NCBI GenBank assembly: GCA_963731125.1
Contig: CAVSVP010000022.1
Location: 1-64,000 of the forward strand
Origin: CAVSVP01 sp963731125
GTDB lineage: Bacteria; Pseudomonadota; Gammaproteobacteria; Competibacterales; Competibacteraceae
Length of the DNA stretch: 64,000 bases
Reading direction: 5' to 3'
Both the position numbers and the translations under genes were made by a program. Shown here piece after piece: positions 54,488-62,933 of the stretch (its first letter is position 1; every line of letters starts with the position of its first letter). A model generated the notes under the pieces. That model was not told where the DNA came from and did not search any database. It was given only the letters and a program-made list of their open reading frames with translations.

Positions 54488-56620
54488 TTACTTTACGACC
54501 GGCTTACCACTTCTGGAGGCCGCTTGCAGGCGGGACAACAATTCCTGCCAGTTCACTCTGCGGTGGTAACCAATCACATCAATACGCGGCAATCCCTCAC
54601 CTTCTACCAGATAATAACCTTCTCCAGCCGGGGCAACACCGCCCATTTCACAAATGCCGTCGGCCAACCGACAACGTATGCCCAACCGCCGGTAGCGGAA
54701 AGACTCAAACAGATTCAGGAAACCCCGCGACAGCGCCGCCGTAGCGCCAGGTCCACCAAGTGCGGAAATATTCGCTACAGCCCGTTGGCTAATGCGACGA
54801 CGTGAGAGATCTCCCTCAGGAGTGGCAAACCCGGCATCGAAATAGATTGGCTGCCAGCCTTCTAAATGCAAATCCTTTATGTGGCCTGCCAGTCTACCTT
54901 CAATCGTGCCAAAGTCGAAGGTACGGGTCAAAGACAGTAAGTCTAAGTTGCCCAGTGTCATATCGGCATATACTTTGGGAACTTCACCAAACGGATCTTC
55001 TATGCGCAATTTGGGAACAGTAATCGTGCCGTCGAAGACGTGAATCGACAGAGCGCCGCTGATTTCGAGACGCTGCTCAGCATAGCGCACATTAGGAATT
55101 GTTGCCGAAATCTCACCTACTAACGGCGGCCAATTTAGGGCCTGACTCAACTTTTCCATTGACACCGGCGTCAACAGTCCGGCAAATTGCCAGTGGAGAT
55201 CGTCCGCACCGAGGTCCTGCCCCTCAAGGCGTTCGATAATCAACGCACCGTCCAACAGCGGAATACGCACCGGCTGCAGCAGGTGAAAACGACCCTTTTT
55301 GGATTCCAGGGCTAATTTCCCAGCACCGATTGTCAGCTGATAAAAATGCCCCCTATCCCAGTGCAGCGTGGAACGCTGCGCCTCAAGCGCAGTGCTCCAA
55401 ACTATTTGGCCTTGCAACCCTGTACCGCCAAAACGACCCTCCCTATCATCCAGTGAAAACTGACTCAGTTCCAGTTCAACTGACTGCATGGCTCCCGCAG
55501 CTAGCTTCAGCCGTCCACGGATCCGGCCGCTGGTGTGCAGCTGCCCCACGGTAGTATGCGCCAGAACCGGCCGCAAATAAGTTGCATAGGCAGCCGGAAA
55601 TACGGCCTCTTTGACGGTAATATCCAGCGTTCGCAACTGAATTGCCTCAGCTAGTTCCAGCGTTAACTGAGCGCTAATCAGTACGACCTCCGGCTGCTCA
55701 AAGCGTAGTGCCGTAATATGCAACTGCTTGTTTTCCAGGTGTCCTGCCGCACTAACGGTTAATGGGGCTCCCAGCGGCGGCAGTGCTAAGAACACAGGGG
55801 CCAAGTAAACTTGGCCGGCGAAGACAGCCAACTGCAGGTTAAATTGTCCCGGAAAGCGCCACTGCCCCTTCAACTGAAAGGCAAGATCCTGAATCGCATA
55901 ACGTCCGGCTCCGGCAGCGGCTTGCAAATCGGAACTCGCCATTTGAAACCGCACCTCGTCCAACGTTGTGCCTCGCCCGGCAATGTCCGCCTCAAAGGTC
56001 AATCGGCCCCGATTTTGCCTCCTATCTAAAGACCAATTCGGTACTGCGGTTAGCCAGCCTGAAAGACCGGCTGCTTCCAAACCCACTGCTTTTACTGTTG
56101 CTTGCCAAGCAGCATCATTAACCGTGCCGTTGATAGCTAGCCGACCCTGGGCTAAACTCAACTCGGTGATAGCAAAATTTAGCTGATTATCCACCGTCCG
56201 GTAGGTAAAATTAATCTGACCGTGCATGGGCTTGTCCTGGAATTTCGCCATCTGTAACTGCCCAGCGGTACAGCGTATTTGCTGGACACTCAATGCAAAG
56301 TCTGTGCAGCGTAGGCTGATTTCGGTGAGTACCATGGCTAGAACCGGCAAACTTAACCGCTCAATAGTCATGTGCAGAAAACCCGGCGCGGCGCTATTTT
56401 GTCTCACCGTTAGCGTGACATTTTCTGCCCGCCAAGCAGGACCGAACAGCGCCTCCGATCGAGTTTCCACACGAATGTCCAGGTGCGCATTAGCTAACGC
56501 TCCCATTAGCCATGCGGCTAGCAATAGTCCAACCAACCGCACAAGCGTACTACGCCGGGAAAACACCCGTAGACAGATAACGGTCACCGCGATCGCAAAC
56601 CACAAACACAATGACGGCAT
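54488..56620 (-). CDS. YdbH-like AsmA-family envelope protein
   Basis: The protein (up to 710 residues) has an N-terminal membrane anchor (LVRLVGLLLAAWLMGALANA) and long stretches of beta-rich repeats. The C-terminal region is typical of YdbH: FDGTITVPKLRIEDPFGEVP, KVYADMTLGNLDLLSLTRTF, DFGTIEGRLAGHIKDLHLEG. YdbH is one of the AsmA-like proteins thought to move phospholipids between membranes (known). The ATG at 56620 would overlap cysM by 71 bp; GTG 56566 would overlap by 17 bp and may be the true start. It is coupled to the YdbL-like gene. Confidence 0.82.
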   Translation of the reverse strand: MPSLCLWFAIAVTVICLRVFSRRSTLVRLVGLLLAAWLMGALANAHLDIRVETRSEALFGPAWRAENVTLTVRQNSAAPGFLHMTIERLSLPVLAMVLTEISLRCTDFALSVQQIRCTAGQLQMAKFQDKPMHGQINFTYRTVDNQLNFAITELSLAQGRLAINGTVNDAAWQATVKAVGLEAAGLSGWLTAVPNWSLDRRQNRGRLTFEADIAGRGTTLDEVRFQMASSDLQAAAGAGRYAIQDLAFQLKGQWRFPGQFNLQLAVFAGQVYLAPVFLALPPLGAPLTVSAAGHLENKQLHITALRFEQPEVVLISAQLTLELAEAIQLRTLDITVKEAVFPAAYATYLRPVLAHTTVGQLHTSGRIRGRLKLAAGAMQSVELELSQFSLDDREGRFGGTGLQGQIVWSTALEAQRSTLHWDRGHFYQLTIGAGKLALESKKGRFHLLQPVRIPLLDGALIIERLEGQDLGADDLHWQFAGLLTPVSMEKLSQALNWPPLVGEISATIPNVRYAEQRLEISGALSIHVFDGTITVPKLRIEDPFGEVPKVYADMTLGNLDLLSLTRTFDFGTIEGRLAGHIKDLHLEGWQPIYFDAGFATPEGDLSRRRISQRAVANISALGGPGATAALSRGFLNLFESFRYRRLGIRCRLADGICEMGGVAPAGEGYYLVEGEGLPRIDVIGYHRRVNWQELLSRLQAASRSGKPVVK

Positions 56621-57452
56621 TTTTCACTTCGGCAGAAAGACGTAAAGCTGCCGCCAAGGCACCGGCCGCAGAAATACCAGCGAAGATGCCTTCTTCCCGC
56701 GCAAGCTGACGGGTCATTTCTTCGGCTTCCCGTTGTGTAACGTCCATAATGCGATCGACTCGGTCCGGTTCATAGATTTCCGGAAGATACTCTTGAGGCC
56801 AGCGGCGAATACCAGGGATGCTGGAATCATCAGCAGGCTGAACGCCGATGATCTGAACGACGGGATTTTGCTTCTTTAAATAGCGAGAAACTCCCATGAT
56901 AGTTCCGGTTGTACCCATAGAACTCACAAAATGCGTAATCTCACCACGGGTGTCCCGCCAGATTTCCCGACCTGTGGTTGCAAAATGAATCAAGGGATTA
57001 TCGGGATTGGCGAACTGATCTAGGACTTTACCCTGACCCGCTTGTTCCATTTGTGCAGCAAGGTCTCGGGCACCTTCCATGCCTTCCTCTTTGCTGACCA
57101 GAATGATTTCAGCACCAAAAGCCTTCATCGCAGCACCCCGCTCGGCACTCATATGGGAAGGCATAATTAATACCATACGATAGCCTTTGATAGCCGCGGC
57201 CATGGCCAAGGCAATGCCGGTATTTCCACTAGTGGCTTCGATCAGCGTGTCGCCAGGTCTGATATCCCCGCGGGCTTCAGCATGTTGAATCATGCTTAGG
57301 GCTGGACGGTCCTTTACCGAACCCGCAGGATTATTACCCTCAAGTTTGCCGAGAAGCACGTTGCTAGTGTTACCAGGCAGGCGCTGCAGGCGCACTAGCG
57401 GGGTATTGCCGACAAAAGCCTCGATGGTGGGAAAATCGCTGGCATTGCTCAT
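56550..57452 (-). CDS. cysM: Cysteine synthase B
   Basis: The 300-residue PLP enzyme starts at ATG 57452 (MSNASDFPTIEAFVGNTPLV). The PLP Lys is in NPAGSVKDRPALSM (about residue 42), the substrate loop is EATSGNTGIALAMAAA, the phosphate loop is SSMGTTGTIMGVSRYL, and the end is VFVVCDRGDRYLSTGVF. It makes cysteine from O-acetylserine and sulfide or thiosulfate. The length fits CysM rather than CysK. Downstream it overlaps the ydbH-like gene. Confidence 0.95.
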   Translation of the reverse strand: MSNASDFPTIEAFVGNTPLVRLQRLPGNTSNVLLGKLEGNNPAGSVKDRPALSMIQHAEARGDIRPGDTLIEATSGNTGIALAMAAAIKGYRMVLIMPSHMSAERGAAMKAFGAEIILVSKEEGMEGARDLAAQMEQAGQGKVLDQFANPDNPLIHFATTGREIWRDTRGEITHFVSSMGTTGTIMGVSRYLKKQNPVVQIIGVQPADDSSIPGIRRWPQEYLPEIYEPDRVDRIMDVTQREAEEMTRQLAREEGIFAGISAAGALAAALRLSAEVKNAVIVFVVCDRGDRYLSTGVFPA

Positions 57453-57585
57453 AAGCGTGACGAACCTGTAATGGAACAACAGAAGATAAACCGGACAGAC
57501 GGAGAATTATCCGGCATTATAGCCTTAAAGTGCAGATGCTCTAACCCTTATTAGACCTTTTGCATAGGCCAGACTCTGGACTATC

Positions 57586-57682
57586 CGGGCTGGAAGGTAT
57601 TACCAGCAGCGCACAGGGATGTGCACGGTAGCGAATCCCTGTAGGACGGCGGGTATAAGCGACGGTAATAGCTTCCGGCCCG
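57586..57682 (+). repeat. Structured palindromic element, copy C
   Basis: Outer arms CGGGCTGGAAGGTATTACC (57586-57604) and GGTAATAGCTTCCGGCCCG (57664-57682) pair with one mismatch and one G-U. The core contains CAGCAGCGCACAGGGATGTG, GGTAGCGAATCCC and TAAGCGACGG. It lies in the gap upstream of cysM. Confidence 0.78.
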
Positions 57683-57768
57683 ACGCCTCAGCGCTTTGTA
57701 ACAGGTCTATTTTGTCTTAAGGGTAGGGCTCGGTTTATTAGTCTAAATACCGTTTCCCAAATTAATGG

Positions 57769-57871
57769 GTGGATAAGCTGGGGTGTCATCAGCAGCATAC
57801 AAGGATGTGTGCGCTAGCGAATCCAGGCAGGATAGCCTGGGTAAGCGGCGCTGACACCCTAGCTTATGCAC
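57769..57871 (+). repeat. Structured palindromic element, copy B
   Basis: Outer arms GTGGATAAGCTGGGGTGTCA (57769-57788) and TGACACCCTAGCTTATGCAC (57852-57871) pair with one mismatch and one G-U. The inside has CAGCAGCATACAAGGATGTG, GCGCTAGCGAATCC, a small hairpin CCAGGC-AGGATA-GCCTGG and GTAAGCGGCGC. Copy C lies 86 bp upstream in the same orientation. Confidence 0.8.
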
Positions 57872-57903
57872 AAGGATTAATTAAGATTTGGTGTAACACC
57901 AGC

Positions 57904-59937
57904 TTAAACAATATCCTCAGTCCTTTTGGGAAAGAGCGCGAAAGGCAATTTATCCAACAACTGTTTCACAACAGCTGCCCGTTTGCTCCGTACTCGATCT
58001 CCCGCTAAGTTTAATGGGAAGTGCGATAGAGTCTTGCAAATATCAATCATAATTGTCATTTTGGGTAATTCTTCACAAAGACTCGCATAGGTTCCCGTCA
58101 AAGCCAGCAGAGAGCGGGACAAGTGGAGATACTCGCTCTTCACGATAACACCTAAGCGCTGAGTATTAGAGATCAAATGCATTGCCGCTTGCATGCGCTT
58201 GTAGAGTCCCTCCGCACCCTCTTTATACAAACAGCTCGCAAAATCTCTGCCGAGTGGAGTCAGACTTTTTTTCTTTAACGTATTCTCCAGCTCTTGACGA
58301 ATTTCATTCCATCGAAGCTGGTTATCTTCAGGGTGAGTACTAATAGCAATAATAGCATCAGTCAGTAAAATCGTATTGGCAGCAAGAACCGCTCTAAGAT
58401 AATTCCAGAAGGGTTTCCATTTTCCCCTAAGCTTTACAGAATTACCCCAGTCGATTAGATAGATTTTTCCTGTTGGAGTCACCATCACATTGCCAGGATG
58501 CAGATCACCATGAAATTCCTTATAGACAAAGATATGAATCAGTACCGTATATATGAATCGCTCGGCAATACAACGACGAAACTCAGTTTTTTTAGCACCC
58601 GCAAGTTTTTCAAAAGCATGGTTAATGCTAACAGCCTCTTCAAGATACTCCATCTCAATGATTCTACGTGTTGCAGCATATACCTTTGGCACGTCCCAAA
58701 TCTGCGACTTTTTAGCGCGTCGTGCAAATTTATTCTGCGTCCGAGCTTCCGTTTCAAAATTTAGCTCCTGTTCAAAACCTTTAGCAAATTCGTCTACTTG
58801 TTTTGATAGCGATTCAAGAAAAGGAGCGAGTTTAGAATGCGGTGCCCAGAATTGGCTACTAAGCAAAGTTAAACCTATGGTGGTTTTTCCCATTAAAAAT
58901 TCACGGTCGAGATTACACCTGCCAACCTTAATAATAACCGGCAACAACATTTGTCGGGTATAAACCGTCACTCGTTTTTTAGCGAGATACACAGAGCCGA
59001 TAGATCCCGATTTTAACGGACGTTTGACGTCAAAATCCACATAACACTCGTAGGGACTCTTACCATAACATTCTTGGAAAGCGTCCAGCACTTCACTAGA
59101 GGTCATCGGTTTGACATCTTCCTGAAATATCAGTAGCTCTCTGGCAATTTCATCTGGTAAAAAGTCGGCATTGGCGGCGGCAACTTGCGCCATCTTAATA
59201 AAAAAAGGCCCGAATTCTCGGACCATGTGTGCGACAATTTGAGCCTGTGTGCGAAAATCGCGAGGATCGGTTTGAAAGAACGGTTTTACATAACGTATCG
59301 CTTTAATCTGTCGACGCAAGATTGTTAAGTCCTCCCGAACAATCTGTACCCGCATTATCAGCTGATTGAGGTTAGCTTGATTAAGCCGTTTGGTTTCTTT
59401 TAGCAGATTGATTAAATCGACGAATAACGGTTCGTAGGTGCGCAGAATCAAGCGCACCATATCCAGATTGAGTTCTATTAATCCTTTGAGTTCGGGTTCA
59501 CTGAATAACTCTCGAAAAAATATCCAGAATTCGTCGATAACGAGTTTAGGAATAGGCAGAGGACTACGGGCAACAACCTGTTCGATGACATAACAAATTA
59601 AATTTTCAGTGGTCTCTTCGTTAGGAATAACATGATATCTTCGTAAATAAGCTGTCAGTTTACGAGTGTAGCGAGTTAACGGATGTTCATATAAGGTTTC
59701 GAATAACGTATCTAAAGCGGCAGACAATTGTGGTTGACTGATACTATCACTACTGGTAAGTAGTTGCGTTAAAGGAATAACCGCTTGAGGGATTTTTAAG
59801 GTGCAATGTGTGTAAGCTCCAACTTCCTTAAACAGTTTCTCAGTATGCTCCCGCAAAAGTGGTAACTTAGCGTTAACCATGCCATTTATTTGGCCCTGTG
59901 AATTCATTCTAATTGTCATCCTATTAATACTTGTCAC
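57904..59937 (-). CDS. Large ABC1-family kinase-like protein
   Basis: The 677-residue protein has a helical N-terminal part of about 230 residues and then an ABC1-like kinase domain: EFGPFFIKMAQVAAANADFL (KxGQ replaced by KMAQ), KSGSIGSVYLAKKR (Ala-rich loop replaced by SGSIGSV), VIIKVG (Lys), YKEFHGDLHPGNVMVTPTGK and IYLIDWGNSVKL (DWG for DFG). The changes in the N-terminal motifs suggest altered nucleotide handling or loss of catalysis. The C-terminal 150 residues are helical. The first residues offer several ATG starts (59937, 59916, 59907, 59880). Confidence 0.78.
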   Translation of the reverse strand: MTSINRMTIRMNSQGQINGMVNAKLPLLREHTEKLFKEVGAYTHCTLKIPQAVIPLTQLLTSSDSISQPQLSAALDTLFETLYEHPLTRYTRKLTAYLRRYHVIPNEETTENLICYVIEQVVARSPLPIPKLVIDEFWIFFRELFSEPELKGLIELNLDMVRLILRTYEPLFVDLINLLKETKRLNQANLNQLIMRVQIVREDLTILRRQIKAIRYVKPFFQTDPRDFRTQAQIVAHMVREFGPFFIKMAQVAAANADFLPDEIARELLIFQEDVKPMTSSEVLDAFQECYGKSPYECYVDFDVKRPLKSGSIGSVYLAKKRVTVYTRQMLLPVIIKVGRCNLDREFLMGKTTIGLTLLSSQFWAPHSKLAPFLESLSKQVDEFAKGFEQELNFETEARTQNKFARRAKKSQIWDVPKVYAATRRIIEMEYLEEAVSINHAFEKLAGAKKTEFRRCIAERFIYTVLIHIFVYKEFHGDLHPGNVMVTPTGKIYLIDWGNSVKLRGKWKPFWNYLRAVLAANTILLTDAIIAISTHPEDNQLRWNEIRQELENTLKKKSLTPLGRDFASCLYKEGAEGLYKRMQAAMHLISNTQRLGVIVKSEYLHLSRSLLALTGTYASLCEELPKMTIMIDICKTLSHFPLNLAGDRVRSKRAAVVKQLLDKLPFALFPKRTEDIV

Positions 59938-60123
59938 ACTGCTTGTACTGCGCGTTGCACGGAAAAATTCCAGCGATAGATATGCTGCGATTCAAATGGT
60001 GTCTTTGTTTTTGCTAAGAAAAACGCTATGCAAAGCGCCTCGTAAGGCTCCATGTGAGCCTTCGCCTCCTGATAATTTCCTGCACATGGCAAAGGTTAGC
60101 GAATCGACACTATAGCCGAATAA

Positions 60124-60151
60124 TTGCCATCGGTAAAAAATAGCCTATACT
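60124..60151 (+). promoter_or_regulatory. Possible sigma-70 promoter upstream of kdsD
   Basis: TTGCCA (60124-60129) and TATACT (60146-60151) are spaced by 16 bp. The start codon of kdsD is about 345 bp downstream, with no other gene between. Confidence 0.4.
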
Positions 60152-60170
60152 AACGCTTTTTTTGGAATTT

Positions 60171-60210
60171 GGAATGGAATGACTGGAATAGAATGACTGG
60201 AATGGAATAT
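60171..60210 (+). repeat. 14-bp tandem repeat, three units
   Basis: GGAATGGAATGACT, GGAATAGAATGACT and GGAATGGAATAT follow one another in the 559-bp gap before kdsD. This is a short satellite-like array with possible copy-number variation. The rest of the gap 59938-60496 shows no gene. Confidence 0.7.
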
Positions 60211-60496
60211 CCACCAGCCAGTACCAGAATAAGTCACTGCACCTTTCAATCATGCCGGCCAAAAACGGTTGCCAATGCACTTTGTTTTTTTAATCCTCTC
60301 CCCAAGTATCGTCGTTTTTCACTTGTGCTGTTGGGCGAACTTTTTCGTCTGGTTGTTGAAAATTTTTTCTTACCGATACCCATTCTTGGCAAAGACAAAC
60401 CGTGCTTCGCAGTGACCCAGTGACAATCCAAGTTTGGCAGAATGGCAAAAGACAGGAGGCCTGTGGCGCAAGAAGATACTATAGAGTAGCGAAAGT

Positions 60497-61468
60497 ATGA
60501 ACGACATTAAACTTAAACAATTGGGCAGTACTGTTCTGGACATTGAAGCACGGGCGGTGGCCCGTCTAAGCGAGCGAATTGATGATAATTTCGTCCGCGC
60601 TTGTCAGTATATGCTGGCCTGTGAAGGGCGCATTGTGGTGATCGGCATGGGCAAATCTGGACACATTGGCGGTAAAGTGGCCGCTACCCTTGCCAGCACC
60701 GGCAGCCCCGCCTTTTTTGTTCACCCTGCCGAAGCCAGCCACGGCGATTTGGGTATGATCACCGCTAAAGACATGGTCTTAGCCTTGTCTAATTCCGGTG
60801 AGACTTCGGAAATCAATGTGCTGTTGCCGCTGATCAAACGCTTAGGTGTACCATTGATTGCTTTGACCGGCAGTCCAAACTCCACCCTGGCCCAGGCCGC
60901 CAGCGTACATATCGATGTGAGTGTTGAACAAGAAGCCTGTCCGTTGGGTCTTGCCCCCACAGCAAGCACCACGGCAGCCTTAGCCATGGGAGACGCCTTA
61001 GCCATCTCGCTGCTGGAAGCTCGCGGGTTTACCGCTGATGATTTTGCTCGTTCTCATCCCGGCGGGCGATTGGGACGGCGGTTGCTGCTATTGATTGACG
61101 ACGTTATGCACAAGGGTGGAGCAATACCGCGCAACGTCCCGGAAGATCGGCTTGATGTCGCGCTGCTGGAAATGACTCGCAAAGGTCTGGGCATCACTGT
61201 GATAACGGATGCCGCTGAGCGGGTGCTAGGCGTATTCACCGACGGTGACCTCCGCCGTACGCTAGACCGCCGAATTGACGTACATAGCGTCACGGTAGCG
61301 GAAGTCATGACCCGTCATTGCAAAACAGTGCATCCGGGAATTCTAGCGGCTGAAGCCTTGCACCTGATGGACACACACAAAATCAACGCATTACCAGTCG
61401 TTAATGAAGCGGGATTACTGGTGGGCGCTTTGAATATGCATGATCTGTTGCGCGCAGGAGTCATGTAA
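60497..61468 (+). CDS. kdsD: Arabinose-5-phosphate isomerase
   Basis: The 323-residue protein has an N-terminal SIS sugar isomerase domain (GRIVVIGMGKSGHIGGKVAA, HPAEASHGDLGMI, ALSNSGETSEI, GDALAISLLEARGFTADDFA) and two C-terminal CBS domains (DVMHKGGAIPRNVPEDRLD, GVFTDGDLRRTLDRRIDVHS, INALPVVNEAGLLVGALNMHD). It interconverts ribulose-5-P and arabinose-5-P for KDO synthesis. It heads the cluster with lptA, lptB and rpoN on the same strand. Confidence 0.96.
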   Translation: MNDIKLKQLGSTVLDIEARAVARLSERIDDNFVRACQYMLACEGRIVVIGMGKSGHIGGKVAATLASTGSPAFFVHPAEASHGDLGMITAKDMVLALSNSGETSEINVLLPLIKRLGVPLIALTGSPNSTLAQAASVHIDVSVEQEACPLGLAPTASTTAALAMGDALAISLLEARGFTADDFARSHPGGRLGRRLLLLIDDVMHKGGAIPRNVPEDRLDVALLEMTRKGLGITVITDAAERVLGVFTDGDLRRTLDRRIDVHSVTVAEVMTRHCKTVHPGILAAEALHLMDTHKINALPVVNEAGLLVGALNMHDLLRAGVM

Positions 61469-61623
61469 ACTACTTACGCTATGGGTTTAACATGGCTTTC
61501 GAGTTACCAAGACACCCGGCGAAAAGCCCTTGAAGAAGGTGCCAATATGACCAAATTTTGTATTAGAGCCGATTTTGCGTGCCGCAGCGAGGGAGGCCCC
61601 TTACTTGCAAGCGTGAGGCAATT
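61469..61623 (+). other. kdsD-lptA spacer where kdsC and lptC are usually found
   Basis: The 155-bp spacer holds only a short open frame (61481-61642, 53 codons, beginning MGLTWLSSYQDTRRKALEEG) with no resemblance to KdsC or LptC. It overlaps the lptA start and is probably not a gene. Confidence 0.55.
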
Positions 61624-62124
61624 ATGCACCATCCAAGCCTAAATCAGCTGTTGTTTTCTGGCCTATTATTATTTCTTCCAATGCTGGTTTTTAGTCTACC
61701 AGAAGATCGGGATAAACCGATTCATTTAGAAGCAGACCGCGCGCAACTGGATCAAAAAACCGGTACCAGCGTTTATGAAGGAAATGTCGTGATCACTCAA
61801 GGCTCCATGCGCCTAGCCGCTGATACGGCCAAGATTTACACCGAAAACGGTAGCTTTCAACGTATGGAGGCAGTTGGCAAACCAGCTACCCTGCGTTATA
61901 AACCAGCGGCAGATAAAGAGGAACTTCACGGTTCAAGTCAACGCGTCGAGTATGATGCGGGTCAGAAAATCATCGTGCTGATTACTGATGCCAAGGTCAC
62001 TCAGGGCAGTGATGAATTTACGGGTGACCGTATCGAATATAATTTAGAGGAAGACCTGGTAAAAGCCAGAGGGACAGCGGAGAAGCGTATTCAGATTACC
62101 ATTCAACCTAAAGCAAAACAGTAA
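61624..62124 (+). CDS. lptA: LPS export periplasmic protein LptA
   Basis: The 166-residue protein starts at ATG 61624 (MHHPSLNQLLFSGLLLFLPM), with a signal peptide. It then shows the LptA/OstA beta-jellyroll pattern: DKPIHLEADRAQLDQKTGTS, VYEGNVVITQGSMRLAADTA, VEYDAGQKIIVLITDAKVTQ, FTGDRIEYNLEEDLVKARG. It bridges the periplasm for LPS transport. It is 4 bp from lptB. LptC, its usual upstream partner gene, is absent. Confidence 0.94.
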   Translation: MHHPSLNQLLFSGLLLFLPMLVFSLPEDRDKPIHLEADRAQLDQKTGTSVYEGNVVITQGSMRLAADTAKIYTENGSFQRMEAVGKPATLRYKPAADKEELHGSSQRVEYDAGQKIIVLITDAKVTQGSDEFTGDRIEYNLEEDLVKARGTAEKRIQITIQPKAKQ

Positions 62125-62128
62125 ACCT

Positions 62129-62854
62129 ATGGCTCAGTTTGCCGCTAAAGAAATTGTTAAACGCTTCAAACAGCGCTGTGTAGTTGACGCTGCTTCTCTA
62201 TGGGTCAACAGCGGTGATGTAGTCGGCCTGCTGGGCCCCAATGGAGCTGGTAAAACCACGTGTTTTTATATGATGGTCGGCTTGATTCCCTGCGACGAGG
62301 GACAAGTCTTTTTAGATGACAAAAATATCACCCGCTTACCCATGCACGCCCGCGCACGGCTAGGAGTAGGTTATCTACCGCAAGAACCATCGGTATTTCG
62401 CAAGTTAACGGTGCTTTCCAATATCCTAGCCATATTAGAAATGCGACCTGATCTAACGCGGGCGGAGCGTCTGGAACTGGCCGAGGATCTACTCCATGAA
62501 TTGCATATTTGGCACCTTCGGAACCACTTCGGCATTAGTCTCTCGGGTGGGGAACGCAGACGGGTGGAGATTGCTCGGGCCTTGGCGGCAGAACCGCATT
62601 TTATGCTTTTGGACGAACCTTTTGCTGGTATCGATCCCATCTCGGTGTTAGATATCCAGCGTATTATCAAACACTTAACTGAGCGCCATATTGGTGTTCT
62701 TATTACTGACCATAATGTACGAGAAACATTGGGAATTTGTGACCGTGCCTATATCTTGAGCGAAGGCAGGGTCATTGCCGAGGGAAGCCCTAGTGACATT
62801 CTTGCTAACCAACAAGTTCGCGAAGTTTACCTTGGCGAATCTTTTAGTTTGTAA
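62129..62854 (+). CDS. lptB: LPS export ABC transporter ATPase LptB
   Basis: The 241-residue ATPase has Walker A LLGPNGAGKTTCFYMMVGL, the Q-loop in GVGYLPQEPSVFRKLTVLSN, the signature LSGGERRRVEIARALA, Walker B FMLLDEPFAGIDPIS and the switch His in VLITDHNVRETLGICD. It powers LPS extraction with LptFG, which are not in this window. It follows lptA by 4 bp and is probably co-transcribed with it. Confidence 0.96.
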   Translation: MAQFAAKEIVKRFKQRCVVDAASLWVNSGDVVGLLGPNGAGKTTCFYMMVGLIPCDEGQVFLDDKNITRLPMHARARLGVGYLPQEPSVFRKLTVLSNILAILEMRPDLTRAERLELAEDLLHELHIWHLRNHFGISLSGGERRRVEIARALAAEPHFMLLDEPFAGIDPISVLDIQRIIKHLTERHIGVLITDHNVRETLGICDRAYILSEGRVIAEGSPSDILANQQVREVYLGESFSL

Positions 62855-62933
62855 AAAAATCCCCAGAGAATAGGTAAATGCCCTAATATTTGCAGTATGA
62901 TGATTTGTCATCTGTCTAACTAATACAGAACTT

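Noticed and set aside
57541..57903. tRNA genes in the structured gap between cysM and the ABC1-like gene
   Set aside because: The palindromes lack a T-loop consensus and a CCA-ready acceptor stem; the fold is one long outer stem with a conserved inner core. No tRNA or rRNA was recognised anywhere in the window.
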